From assembly GCA_020850695.1 (NCBI GenBank), contig JADZEF010000018.1, positions 1 to 32,242 on the forward strand: DNA of 32,242 nucleotides, given 5' to 3'. The first letter of the stretch is position 1, and every line of letters starts with the position of its first letter. This document shows positions 9,101 to 16,294 of this stretch, in pieces. This DNA is from Planctomycetaceae bacterium (GTDB lineage Bacteria; Planctomycetota; Planctomycetia; Planctomycetales; Planctomycetaceae). A program made the translations under genes and the position numbers. The notes below the pieces were generated by a model. That model did not search any database. It was not told the DNA's origin and was given only the letters and a program-made list of their open reading frames with translations.

Positions 9101-12100
9101 CGCCGCTTCAAGACGAAGTTTCCCGGCAACATGCTGCAGCGGCCGGAACTGCTGCTCAATCCATGGGCCATTCGCAGCACGCAGACCGGACAGCAGGACG
9201 CGCAGGCGGGAGACGATTTCCGTCGCCGTGAGTCGGGCGGGGGCGGGATGGGGGGACGCGGCACGGTCCAGAATCCGACCGGCGTCGGGGGCCGCACGGA
9301 CTTCGCCAATCTCGATTTCCTGGCGCAGTCATCGCTCGTGCTGACAAATCTCGTCGCAAATGACGAGGGGCTCGTCTCGATCAAGCGGGCCGACCTCGGC
9401 AGCCATCAGGACATCCTCATCGTGGCGGTCGACCCCGACAACACCGCCAGCCGCCGCGTCACGTTGCCCGAGCCGGAAACCGAGTATCGCGACCTCCGGC
9501 TGGCGGGCCCGCTCGACATCAAGACGCACTTCACGCAGCAGAAGCGGATCACCGTGATTCCGTCGGGGCAGAAGTTCGTCCTGCCCGACATCACCAGCAC
9601 GAAGTTCCAGTCGTATGACACGCTGACGTCGGTCTACATGCTGTATTCGACGCTCAACCCGCAACCGCACTGGGACGAGTTCCGGTTCATCCTCGACTGG
9701 CCGAAACTGAAGTCGGAAGAGAAGAAGGAACTCTATTCGAAGCACGCCTCGCACGAACTAAGCTTCTTCCTGTTCAAGAAGGATCCGCAGTTCTTCAAGG
9801 AAGCCATCCAGCCCTACCTGGCGAACAAAAAGGACAAGACGTTTCTCGACCGCTGGATGGTCGAAGCCGACCTGTCGACGTTCACGCAGCCCTGGAACTA
9901 CGAGCGACTCAATACGTTTGAGCGGATCCTGCTGTCGCAGCGGCTTCCCAATGAGCGTCCCGAGACGCGGCGATTCGTGCAGGACCACTTCGATCTGATT
10001 CCGCCGAATATCGAGCGGTTCAATCACCTGTTCCGCACGGCGCTGAAGGGGAACACGCTCGATACGGACGACCGGCTGGGGCTGGACAAAGCGTCCGCCG
10101 ACATGCTGGAGAAGGGACAGACGGGAAGACCGCGCGAGGGCAAGCCCGATGAGGGGGCGGCAGCAGACTTTCGCCGCCAGCGCGGTTTTCTCGCGGGAGC
10201 GATGCCGTCGTCCAAGCCGGCTGACGCGCCAATGGGCGGTCCAGCGGCCACGGCTGCGCCCGCCGCGCCGCCGGCACCCCGAGCGGAACGTGCTGACGCC
10301 GCCAAGGACGAAAACGCTCCGGGGGAATCGAAAGCGGCGGCGAAGAAGTCGAGCGGCAAGTCGGCCGAGCAATTGAAGGCATTGCGGGACAGCTACAACC
10401 GCAAGGGGGATGCCAGCGAACGCCGCCTGGGTGAGAGATCCAAGCAAGACGGCAAGGAACTGGCGGAAGAGATGCTGTTCGACGACGCCGAACTGGCCGA
10501 ACGCGAAGAGGTGCGGCAGTACTACCGCAAGCTCGACAAGACGATGGAGTGGGCGGAGAACAATTACTATAAGCTTCCCATCGAACAGCAGAATCAGCAG
10601 CTGATCACAGTCAACGGGTTCTGGAACGACTATGCGGGGCACGACCCGGCGCAGCCGTTCCTGTCGATCAACATGGCCGAGCCGACCCACAACTTCGCCG
10701 AGATGCTGATCGCGCTGTCGCTGCTCGATCTGCCCTTCGAGGCTCCGAAGCACGACACCCAATATGACGGGCCGAAGCTGACGCTGACGTCGGCGGGGCC
10801 GGTCGTGGCGTATCACGAGGAGATTCTGCCGGCGAAGGGGATCGCCGATCCCGCGCCGATTCTGGTCAGCCAGAACTTCTTCCGGCACGGCGACCGCTTC
10901 CGCCACGTCAACAACGAGCAGCTCGACAAGTTCATCACGGATGAGTTCCTCGCGGATGTGGTCTATGGCTGTCACATCGTGGTGACCAACCCGACCTCGT
11001 CGCCGCGAAAGCTCGATGTGCTGCTTCAGATTCCGGAAGGATCGATTCCGGTCCTCAACGGCCAGGTGACGAAGAGCGTCCATCTCGACCTGCAGCCGTA
11101 TCACACGCAGACGCTCGAGTATCACTTCTACTTCCCGGCCGCCGGCGAATATCCGCATTACCCGGTGCATGTCGGGTCGGGGGACCAGGTGCTGGCGTTC
11201 GCCCAGCCGTTCACCTTCAAGGTGGTGAACGAGCCGACCAACATTGACAAAGAGAGCTGGGATTACCTCTCGCAGCACGGCACCACCGAGCAGGTGCTGG
11301 AGTATCTGAAGAAGAACAACGCGTTCCGCACGAACCTCGAACGCATCGCCTTCCGGATGAAGGACAAGGAGTTCTTCCGCACGGTCGTCAACCTGCTGAC
11401 GCTGCGGCATGCGTATAACCACACGCTGTGGTCATACGGGGTGCTGCACAACGAGACGGCGGCGGTTCGCGAGTTCCTGCAGCACGCGGATGCGTTTCTC
11501 GCGCAGTGCGGGGACGTGATCGACAGCCCGCTCGTCACCACCGATCCGGTGGCCCGGCGGACGTACGAGCACCTGGAGTACAAGCCGCTGGTCAACGCCC
11601 GCGTCAACCAGCTCGGCAATAACCGCGAGATCCTCAACGACCGGTTCCTGTGGCAGTATCAGCGGCTGATGAAGCAGCTGAGCTATCGCCGCCAGTTGTC
11701 GGACGCCGACCAGATGGCTGTGACGTATTACCTGCTACTTCAGGATCGGGTCGAGGACGGGATCGAGTTCTTCGAGCAGGTGAATGCCGACGCCCTGCCG
11801 ACGCGGCTACAGTACGACTACTGTGCGGCTTACCTGGGGTTCAGCCGCGAGCAGCCCGAGCAGGCGAAGGCGATCGCGCTCAAGTACGCGAACCATCCGG
11901 TGGACCGGTGGCGGAACGCGTTCGCGGCGGTCGTCGCCCAGGCGGACGAGCTGACGAACAAGGACGCGAAGCTGGTCGACGACGAGGACCGCAACCAGCG
12001 GCAGACGCAGTTGGCGGCGACCGAGCCGAACTTCGACTTCACCGTCGAGTCGAAGCGGGTGAAGCTGGAGTTCCAGAATCTGAAGACGGTGCAGGTGAGT

Positions 12101-12598
12101 TACTACCTGATGGATGTCGAGCTGCTCTTCAGCCGCAATCCGTTCGTGCAGGGGCACTCGGGACAGTTCAGCTTCATCCGGCCGAACGCGACGCAGACGG
12201 TGACGCTGCCGGCGAAGGGCACCGTCCACGAGTTCGCGCTGCCCGAGCAGTTCCACCGGTCGAACGTGCTCGTCGAAATCGTCGGCGGGGGAGTGACGAA
12301 GTCGCATGCGTACTACGCCAACGTGATGGCCGTTCAGACGATCGAGAACTACGGGCAGGTGAAGGTGACGCACGGCGGCGACGCGCGGCCGCTGTCAAAG
12401 GTGTATGTGAAGGTGTATGCCCGGATGCAGGATGGCCAGGTGAAGTTCTACAAGGACGGCTATACTGACCTGCGGGGCCGCTTCGACTACACGTCCCTCA
12501 GCACCAACGAACTCGACTTTGTGAAGCGGTTCTCGCTCCTCGTCTTCAGCGACGAGCACGGAGCGGTGGTGCGGGAGGTCAATCCGCCGAAGCAGTGA
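6122..12598 (+). CDS. Giant exported protein of unknown function (about 2158 aa), possibly macroglobulin-like
   Basis: The protein is 2158 residues from ATG 6122, with a Sec-type signal peptide (MNRIVWTLVMALAPFVPSIS, cleavage probably near GAALGG). Residues ~30-450 are mostly helical and repeat-like, suggesting TPR-type helices. Next come beta-rich segments with macroglobulin-like or Ig-like character, for example DTPVALDLFVKNVPTLIVKV, which has a similar counterpart near the C-terminus (ESKRVKLEFQNLKTVQVSYY). Two low-complexity linkers interrupt it: Gly-rich near residue 1038 and Ala/Pro-rich at about 1358-1417. The last ~80 residues (KPL/RPLSKVYVKVYARM, then DGYTDLRGRFDY) look like a carboxypeptidase-regulatory-like or Ig-like beta domain. 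There are only four cysteines and no CxEQ thioester, so it is not a classical alpha-2-macroglobulin. No catalytic motif is recognised. tam follows after 10 bases. Confidence 0.85.
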   Translation: MNRIVWTLVMALAPFVPSISGAALGGEIGFIEQFALAKDRTVPLKQLIPGTEDYYYFHSVHYQNSEQYDKVDDLLKSWIERYQHTPRVIEIQNRQALLLYPKNPQRALELIRQRLNLQFNHQREQLNQKPTLPTSLNPAVIAPDTLTQRAFANRPNTVEGFEAAAWERIAAGTLTPEQRRHLLSLLPRPDVANVVKLIVDDLNYKNSGGFGSLAIHRLLLKSQLDDLLKAKPDLKDQTAFVQTYLLRLHPSDDVNWRQNSKELEAYLDRLLAYVRTLGPSENSLKAHVLYHRLAFDRTRGVFNRQLFLEYIQLPRHVGYMAAKFLQLEESRRWAVNLGSDFSSFTMLPPVGNDEPLVRSYLAQFFIEAADIRPFDTWINDVYLKHLFAETKIVNGLGDAEQWYSMLPPAQYQQLKERIDLEFAATNRTEFAVDTPVALDLFVKNVPTLIVKVFEINTQNYYRSNLREIGTDINLDGLVANDEKTYKYDEAPLRRVKRHFEFPKLDKRGVWVVDFIGNGVSSRALIRKGQLRYLVRTSPAGQVFTVLDEKNNVLPDASVWLGGNLHTPNKAGRIVTPFSNQPGRHPVVLQHGDFACLEHVAQESEQYELHAGMYVDREELLSRQTAQLIIRPSLRLNGTPISPKALEEVKLAITSKDLDGTSTTKVVPDFKLYEDRETVHDFQVPQRVQSLHFVLSARIKNLSQGGQKQDLVSSYAVTLNEIEKTEKIEDLHFVKLPAGYAVDLLGKTGEAQPSRPIQFALKLHDFKDPVYVPLQTDDAGRVTLGPLPGVATVTATGPQGTSHTWLLPRDEHTFPSTLNADAEQTIVLPYVGVRNRPERSEISLLELRGDHFVADRFEHVAFKGGMLQITKLPPGDYSLAVKPHGPQVRISVTAGKTGQGYVLGDYRKLELVNPKPLQIESVNVADEAIQVKLANATKFARVHVFATRFRPAHPAFDELSRIRPPEPYRLRTPTVESLYVAGRNIGDEYRYIIDRRFKTKFPGNMLQRPELLLNPWAIRSTQTGQQDAQAGDDFRRRESGGGGMGGRGTVQNPTGVGGRTDFANLDFLAQSSLVLTNLVANDEGLVSIKRADLGSHQDILIVAVDPDNTASRRVTLPEPETEYRDLRLAGPLDIKTHFTQQKRITVIPSGQKFVLPDITSTKFQSYDTLTSVYMLYSTLNPQPHWDEFRFILDWPKLKSEEKKELYSKHASHELSFFLFKKDPQFFKEAIQPYLANKKDKTFLDRWMVEADLSTFTQPWNYERLNTFERILLSQRLPNERPETRRFVQDHFDLIPPNIERFNHLFRTALKGNTLDTDDRLGLDKASADMLEKGQTGRPREGKPDEGAAADFRRQRGFLAGAMPSSKPADAPMGGPAATAAPAAPPAPRAERADAAKDENAPGESKAAAKKSSGKSAEQLKALRDSYNRKGDASERRLGERSKQDGKELAEEMLFDDAELAEREEVRQYYRKLDKTMEWAENNYYKLPIEQQNQQLITVNGFWNDYAGHDPAQPFLSINMAEPTHNFAEMLIALSLLDLPFEAPKHDTQYDGPKLTLTSAGPVVAYHEEILPAKGIADPAPILVSQNFFRHGDRFRHVNNEQLDKFITDEFLADVVYGCHIVVTNPTSSPRKLDVLLQIPEGSIPVLNGQVTKSVHLDLQPYHTQTLEYHFYFPAAGEYPHYPVHVGSGDQVLAFAQPFTFKVVNEPTNIDKESWDYLSQHGTTEQVLEYLKKNNAFRTNLERIAFRMKDKEFFRTVVNLLTLRHAYNHTLWSYGVLHNETAAVREFLQHADAFLAQCGDVIDSPLVTTDPVARRTYEHLEYKPLVNARVNQLGNNREILNDRFLWQYQRLMKQLSYRRQLSDADQMAVTYYLLLQDRVEDGIEFFEQVNADALPTRLQYDYCAAYLGFSREQPEQAKAIALKYANHPVDRWRNAFAAVVAQADELTNKDAKLVDDEDRNQRQTQLAATEPNFDFTVESKRVKLEFQNLKTVQVSYYLMDVELLFSRNPFVQGHSGQFSFIRPNATQTVTLPAKGTVHEFALPEQFHRSNVLVEIVGGGVTKSHAYYANVMAVQTIENYGQVKVTHGGDARPLSKVYVKVYARMQDGQVKFYKDGYTDLRGRFDYTSLSTNELDFVKRFSLLVFSDEHGAVVREVNPPKQ

Positions 12599-12608
12599 AA
12601 GACGATGG

Positions 12609-13382
12609 ATGGCCGGCTGGGATCCTGAGCTGTACCTGAAGTTCGGCGGCGAGCGGACGCAGCCGTCGATCGACCTGGTGTCGCGAATTGCGGTCGACCG
12701 CCCGCTGCGGGCGGTCGACCTGGGGTGCGGGCCGGGGAACAGCACGCAGATTCTCCGGAAGCGATGGCCGGACGCGACGATCATCGGAGTCGACAGCGAT
12801 CCGAACATGATCGCCGCCGCACGCCGCGAATATCCCGAAGGTCGCTGGGAGCAGCAGGACATCGCCGACTGGACGGCCGACGCTCCTTTCGATGTCGTCT
12901 TCTCGAATGCGGCGCTCCATTGGTTGACGGACCATGAAACGCTGTTTCCGCGTCTGCTGCAGAGCGTGGCGCCGGGCGGAGTGCTTGCGGTGCAGATGCC
13001 GAGCGTGACGGCGTCGCCCGTCCATCGGGCGATCTGGAAGATCGCCTCCGACGCGCGGTGGAGCGACCGTCTGGCGGCGGCCCGGAACGCGCAGACGATG
13101 CATCCCCCGGCGTTCTATTACGACGTCCTCCGCCCGATCGCCTCACGGCTCGACCAGTGGGAGACGGAGTACCTGCATCCGCTCGAAGGTCCCGCGGCGA
13201 TCGTCGACTGGATCCGCAGCACGGCGCTGCGGCCGTTCCTTGACGCGTTGTCGACGAACGAGGAACGCCAGACATTTGTCGGACGGCTCCTCGACAATCT
13301 GGCCGACGCCTACCCGCGACTTGCGGATGGCCGCGTCCTGGTGCCGTACCGGCGGCAGTTTCTGGTCGCGTCACCGGCATGA
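12609..13382 (+). CDS. tam: Trans-aconitate 2-methyltransferase
   Basis: This 257-residue SAM-dependent methyltransferase matches Tam along its length. It opens with W-x-P-x-LYL-x-F-x-x-ER (E. coli Tam has the equivalent opening), followed by the SAM-binding motif AVDLGCGPGNSTQ at 35-47. ALHWLTDHETLFPRL and GGVLAVQMPS follow, and the C-terminal half has the Tam-specific YYD-x-L and IVDWI-x-x-TALRPFL segments. It methylates trans-aconitate, which forms spontaneously from cis-aconitate and inhibits aconitase, so it acts in the cytoplasm as metabolite repair. It starts 10 bases after the giant protein's stop and is probably cotranscribed, without an obvious functional link. A perfect 13-bp inverted repeat lies inside the SAM-motif coding region. 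Length is normal for the family. Confidence 0.9.
   Translation: MAGWDPELYLKFGGERTQPSIDLVSRIAVDRPLRAVDLGCGPGNSTQILRKRWPDATIIGVDSDPNMIAAARREYPEGRWEQQDIADWTADAPFDVVFSNAALHWLTDHETLFPRLLQSVAPGGVLAVQMPSVTASPVHRAIWKIASDARWSDRLAAARNAQTMHPPAFYYDVLRPIASRLDQWETEYLHPLEGPAAIVDWIRSTALRPFLDALSTNEERQTFVGRLLDNLADAYPRLADGRVLVPYRRQFLVASPA
12692..12720 (+). repeat. Perfect 13-bp inverted repeat inside tam
   Basis: GGTCGACCGCCCG at 12692-12704 and its exact complement at 12708-12720 flank a 3-base loop (CTG). The stem lies about 80 bases into tam and encodes residues around AVDRPLRAVDL, overlapping the SAM-motif start. Confidence 0.85.
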
Positions 13383-13402
13383 TGGCCGCGGGCCATCATG
13401 CC
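13376..13402. terminator. Hairpin between convergent tam and phosphodiesterase genes
   Basis: GGCATGATGGCC at 13376-13387 pairs perfectly with GGCCATCATGCC at 13391-13402 around GCG, giving a 12-bp stem. It contains the tam stop codon at 13380-13382. There is no T tract on either side, but its place between two convergent genes, with only 54 bases between the coding ends, fits a bidirectional transcription barrier or an mRNA 3'-end stabiliser. Confidence 0.6.
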
Positions 13403-13436
13403 AGTGCGGGAACTCCCCAACACGTACCCGACTCGC

Positions 13437-14804
13437 CTACCGATCCTCGAGGATTTCCGTCAGGACGCGCCCCTCCGCACTCGGCAACTTCAGACCTAGA
13501 AGCTTCGCGATCGTCGGCGCGACATCGATATTGCGGGGCGTCTTCAATTTCGTTCCCGGCTTGATCCCGGTTCCCGCCGCGAGGAACGTGGCGTGCATGT
13601 AGGCCGGCTCCGGAAGGTGGCCGTGCGTCCCTTTCCGGCCTCCCGCGTCGACCAGCGTCTCTCCTGTCGCAGAATCGCCGAAAGAAAACCCCGGCCCCGT
13701 GGCAAGAATCAAGTGAGGGGCTTCCAGATTGTCTTCCGGCCGCGGCAACCCCAGCTTCTCGAAGTCTTCCGGCTCAATCACCCGGGAAACGCCTTCGAGC
13801 CCCGAGAGAGCCGCTTTCACTTTCGGAAGCAACTCGGCGCGTGCAGGCTCGTCGAGAATGTAGACGAACGCCGAACCTCCCTGGGCCACGCACCACGCGC
13901 GGCGCTTCGCCGGCTTTCCCTTGTCGTCGACTTCGACCAATCCCAGCGTCCGAAGCACGGTGTTCGGCTGGATGATCTTTTCGTAAGGAGCAAAGCCGTG
14001 GTCGGAGACGACGAACAGCGCGGACCGTCCGGCGAACGGCGGCTTCTGCAGGGCATCCCAGACCTCCTTGACGCGCTGGTCGCTCTCCTTCACGGCGGCA
14101 TACGCTTCGGGCGTGTGCGGGCCGTAGGCATGCTCGACCCCGTCCGGCGTGATGTAGTGCAGCAGGAGCAGGTTCGTGGAGTGCTTTTCCAGCAGGTAGC
14201 GTGCGACGCGGCTGTAGGTCTCGTCGCGAATGGTCGAATGCTGCTTCTGCCATCCCCACGCCCCCAGCTTCGTAATGTCGATGCCGGCCTTCCCCAGATC
14301 CTCGGCAAGTCCCGGCGTCGTGAATTGCGCATGCAGCGCCGGCTTGTTGGAATCGGGGATCACCCAGTCGAGCGACTTCGCCCCGTTGGAGCAGGGCCAG
14401 ATCACGCTCGCCGTTTTCAGGCCGGCCGCGCGGGCCGCGTCGTAAAGCGTCGGCACCCGGATCGCCTCGTCCCTGGTGAGTGTGGGATCGCCGATATAGG
14501 TGACTTCTTTCCCCGCACGCCGGTCGAGGGTGACATTGCCAAGTACGCCGTGCCGCCTGGCCGTCGTCCCCGTAATCAACGACGTATGCGACGGCCAAGT
14601 GACGCTGGGAAACGTCGTGATCATTCCGTCGGCGACGGCGCCTTCCTTCGCGAGCCGCCGCAGCGTCGGCAGGTCGGCCTTCGGATCGGTCAGGTAACTG
14701 GCCGCCAGTCCGTCGACGCTGATCAGGACGACGTGCTTCACGTCTCCGGCGATGGCCGATGCGGTCGCGAGGCAACTCCACAGAAAAACGGCGAAGCGCA
14801 GCAT
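13437..14804 (-). CDS. Exported alkaline-phosphatase-superfamily phosphodiesterase (NPP-like)
   Basis: This 455-residue protein has a signal peptide (MLRFAVFLWSCLATASAIAG) and the nucleotide pyrophosphatase/phosphodiesterase fold. VVLISVDGL supplies the metal-binding D31; TFPSVTWPSHTSLITG supplies the nucleophile, most likely T69; VVSDHGFAPY gives the second metal site at D268/H269; and GTHGHLPE near the C-terminus gives a third His cluster. The family hydrolyses phosphodiester or phosphonate monoester bonds outside the cytoplasm; the substrate here is not identifiable. It lies 62 bases downstream of a DUF1501 gene on the same strand and is probably the last gene of that unit, so two superfamily members may be made together. 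I see no good Shine-Dalgarno before 14804. It faces tam. Confidence 0.88.
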   Translation of the reverse strand: MLRFAVFLWSCLATASAIAGDVKHVVLISVDGLAASYLTDPKADLPTLRRLAKEGAVADGMITTFPSVTWPSHTSLITGTTARRHGVLGNVTLDRRAGKEVTYIGDPTLTRDEAIRVPTLYDAARAAGLKTASVIWPCSNGAKSLDWVIPDSNKPALHAQFTTPGLAEDLGKAGIDITKLGAWGWQKQHSTIRDETYSRVARYLLEKHSTNLLLLHYITPDGVEHAYGPHTPEAYAAVKESDQRVKEVWDALQKPPFAGRSALFVVSDHGFAPYEKIIQPNTVLRTLGLVEVDDKGKPAKRRAWCVAQGGSAFVYILDEPARAELLPKVKAALSGLEGVSRVIEPEDFEKLGLPRPEDNLEAPHLILATGPGFSFGDSATGETLVDAGGRKGTHGHLPEPAYMHATFLAAGTGIKPGTKLKTPRNIDVAPTIAKLLGLKLPSAEGRVLTEILEDR

Positions 14805-14866
14805 GTGTTGGGTGATTGGAGGAGCTTGAAGAATGCCGCTGACGATTCAGTCTGTGAGAGATGTCC

Positions 14867-16156
14867 TCAGGCAAACAGCGCGCGGATCGGCTGGCCGCCG
14901 TCGGTGACGGGAATGGGACGCCCCAGCTCATCGAAGAGAGACTTCGACGGGGAAATCCCCATTGACGCCAGGACCGTGGCGTGGAAGTCCGGAATGCTCA
15001 CCGGGTGCTCGACGATCGTCTTCGCCAGTTCATCCGTCACGCCATACGCCCCGCAATGCCGCAGTCCTCCGCCGGCCAGAACCAGCGTGTAACACTTGGA
15101 TTGATGCCCGCGGCCTCCCCGCGCGTCGAACTCGGGGGGACGGCCGAACTCCGTGCCGACGGCGATCAACGTGCGGTCCAGGAGGCGGCGGCGCTCGAGA
15201 TCCAGGATGAGCGTCGACAGCGCCGCATCCAGTTCGCGAATGAGCAGATGCTGGTTGCGTTGCCCTTCGTTGTGCGTGTCCCACCCGGTGCCGTTGATGA
15301 AGTTGAGATTGTGCGAGACTTCGACGAAGCGGACGCCCGACTCGATCAGCCGCCGCGACAGCAGGCACCGCTGGCCGAATTCGCCGCCATAATCATTGCG
15401 GAGGTCGTCCCGTTCCTGCTTGAGGTCGAAGATCCGGGCGAATTGCGGGCCGGCCAGACGCAGGCTTTCGCCGATTGCGGCGTCCTGCGGGTCGAGCGCG
15501 GCGTCGGCTGCGGTCCGCGACCGCAGCCTGGAGAGCAGTTTCTCGCGGCGTGCCTGACGGGCAGGCGTGACGTCGTCGTGTCGCGTGAAGCCCGCTGGTC
15601 CGGCGTTCGTGTCGGTCAGATAGACATAGCCGTGCTTCTGCCCGAGGAACCCGGGATCACGGGCCGCATTCGGATAACCGATGAGCACGTACGCGGGGAC
15701 GCCGGTGTCTCCAGGTCCCCGCTGATGGCTGACGATGCTTCCCAGGCTGGGGTAGCGGATGGTTTCACTGAGACGACGGCCGGTATGGACGAAGTGTGTG
15801 GCGGTGGCGTGCTCGTCGACCGTCTCGTGGTGGATCGAGCGGATGGCCGTGATGCGGTCCATGACGCGGGCGACGCGCGGCAGATGCTCGGTCACCTGAA
15901 CGCCGGCAACAGCCGTGTCGATCGGTGCGTAGTCGCTTCCCGGTTTGCGTTCCTTCGGATCGCCGCGGCGCTTCGGATCGAAGGTGTCGATATGGGCCAT
16001 GCCTCCGCCAAGCCAGAGGAAGATGCATCGGTCGGCCTTACCCAGCGGCGGGGCCGATTTCTCTTCGCCCTGCAGATTGTGGAGCGGCGACAGACATCCC
16101 GCGCCCGCCAGCGCAGCGGCGTGGACGAGCTCGCGACGGGTGATGTTCACACTCAT
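14867..16156 (-). CDS. DUF1501 domain-containing protein, Tat-exported (PSD1-associated)
   Basis: This is 429 residues from ATG 16156. A GTG at 16171 would add five residues, but the GGAG that should serve as ribosome-binding site overlaps that GTG codon and lies 9 bases before ATG 16156. The Tat leader is TRRELVHAAALAGAG at about 6-20. Family motifs include GGMAHIDTFDPKR (51-63), VGTEFGRPPEF, and a C-terminal DFHATVLASMGI. Where the other three DUF1501 proteins here read GRDH, this one reads GRGH, so a usual Asp is replaced. It pairs with the upstream PSD1 gene, the standard planctomycete arrangement, and is followed by the phosphodiesterase. Function is unknown; periplasmic location and superfamily metal chemistry are inferred. 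Confidence 0.92.
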   Translation of the reverse strand: MSVNITRRELVHAAALAGAGCLSPLHNLQGEEKSAPPLGKADRCIFLWLGGGMAHIDTFDPKRRGDPKERKPGSDYAPIDTAVAGVQVTEHLPRVARVMDRITAIRSIHHETVDEHATATHFVHTGRRLSETIRYPSLGSIVSHQRGPGDTGVPAYVLIGYPNAARDPGFLGQKHGYVYLTDTNAGPAGFTRHDDVTPARQARREKLLSRLRSRTAADAALDPQDAAIGESLRLAGPQFARIFDLKQERDDLRNDYGGEFGQRCLLSRRLIESGVRFVEVSHNLNFINGTGWDTHNEGQRNQHLLIRELDAALSTLILDLERRRLLDRTLIAVGTEFGRPPEFDARGGRGHQSKCYTLVLAGGGLRHCGAYGVTDELAKTIVEHPVSIPDFHATVLASMGISPSKSLFDELGRPIPVTDGGQPIRALFA

Positions 16157-16165
16157 GAATTTCAA

Positions 16166-16169
16166 CTCC
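16166..16169 (-). promoter_or_regulatory. Ribosome-binding site deciding the DUF1501 start
   Basis: On the minus strand this is GGAG, 9 bases before ATG 16156. It overlaps the alternative GTG start at 16171, which argues against use of that GTG. Confidence 0.6.
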
Positions 16170-16194
16170 ACATTTCTGGACCAGGGACCACCGG

Positions 16195-16290
16195 ACGGGT
16201 GGCACGCCCCGAGTCTTCGAAAGGCATGGTCGAAGGTGGGTGAAACCTTCCGACCAAACCGTTGCCGGGGCGTCAGGGCGTGCCACCCGT
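16195..16290. repeat. Structured inverted repeat between PSD1 and DUF1501 genes
   Basis: The arm ACGGGTGGCACGCCC at 16195-16209 is exactly complementary to 16276-16290. Inside lies a second imperfect hairpin: GGTCGAAGGT at 16228-16237 against ACCTTCCGACC at 16245-16255, with one bulged base. The element fills most of the 138-base gap between the PSD1 stop at 16295 and the DUF1501 start at 16156. Its compact nested form resembles dispersed palindromic elements of intergenic planctomycete DNA. Only one copy is visible here. Confidence 0.8.
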
Positions 16291-16294
16291 TTGC

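Noticed and set aside
9758..11422. 554-codon minus-strand open frame within the giant protein gene
   Set aside because: Arg/Val/Leu-rich shadow without any recognisable motif; the plus strand codes continuously.
6122..12598. Classical alpha-2-macroglobulin
   Set aside because: No CxEQ thioester motif and only four cysteines; only a distant fold resemblance is proposed.
13593..16243. Long plus-strand frames (13593-15092 and 14981-16243) opposite the phosphodiesterase and DUF1501 genes
   Set aside because: Low-complexity Arg-rich proteins antisense to clear family members.
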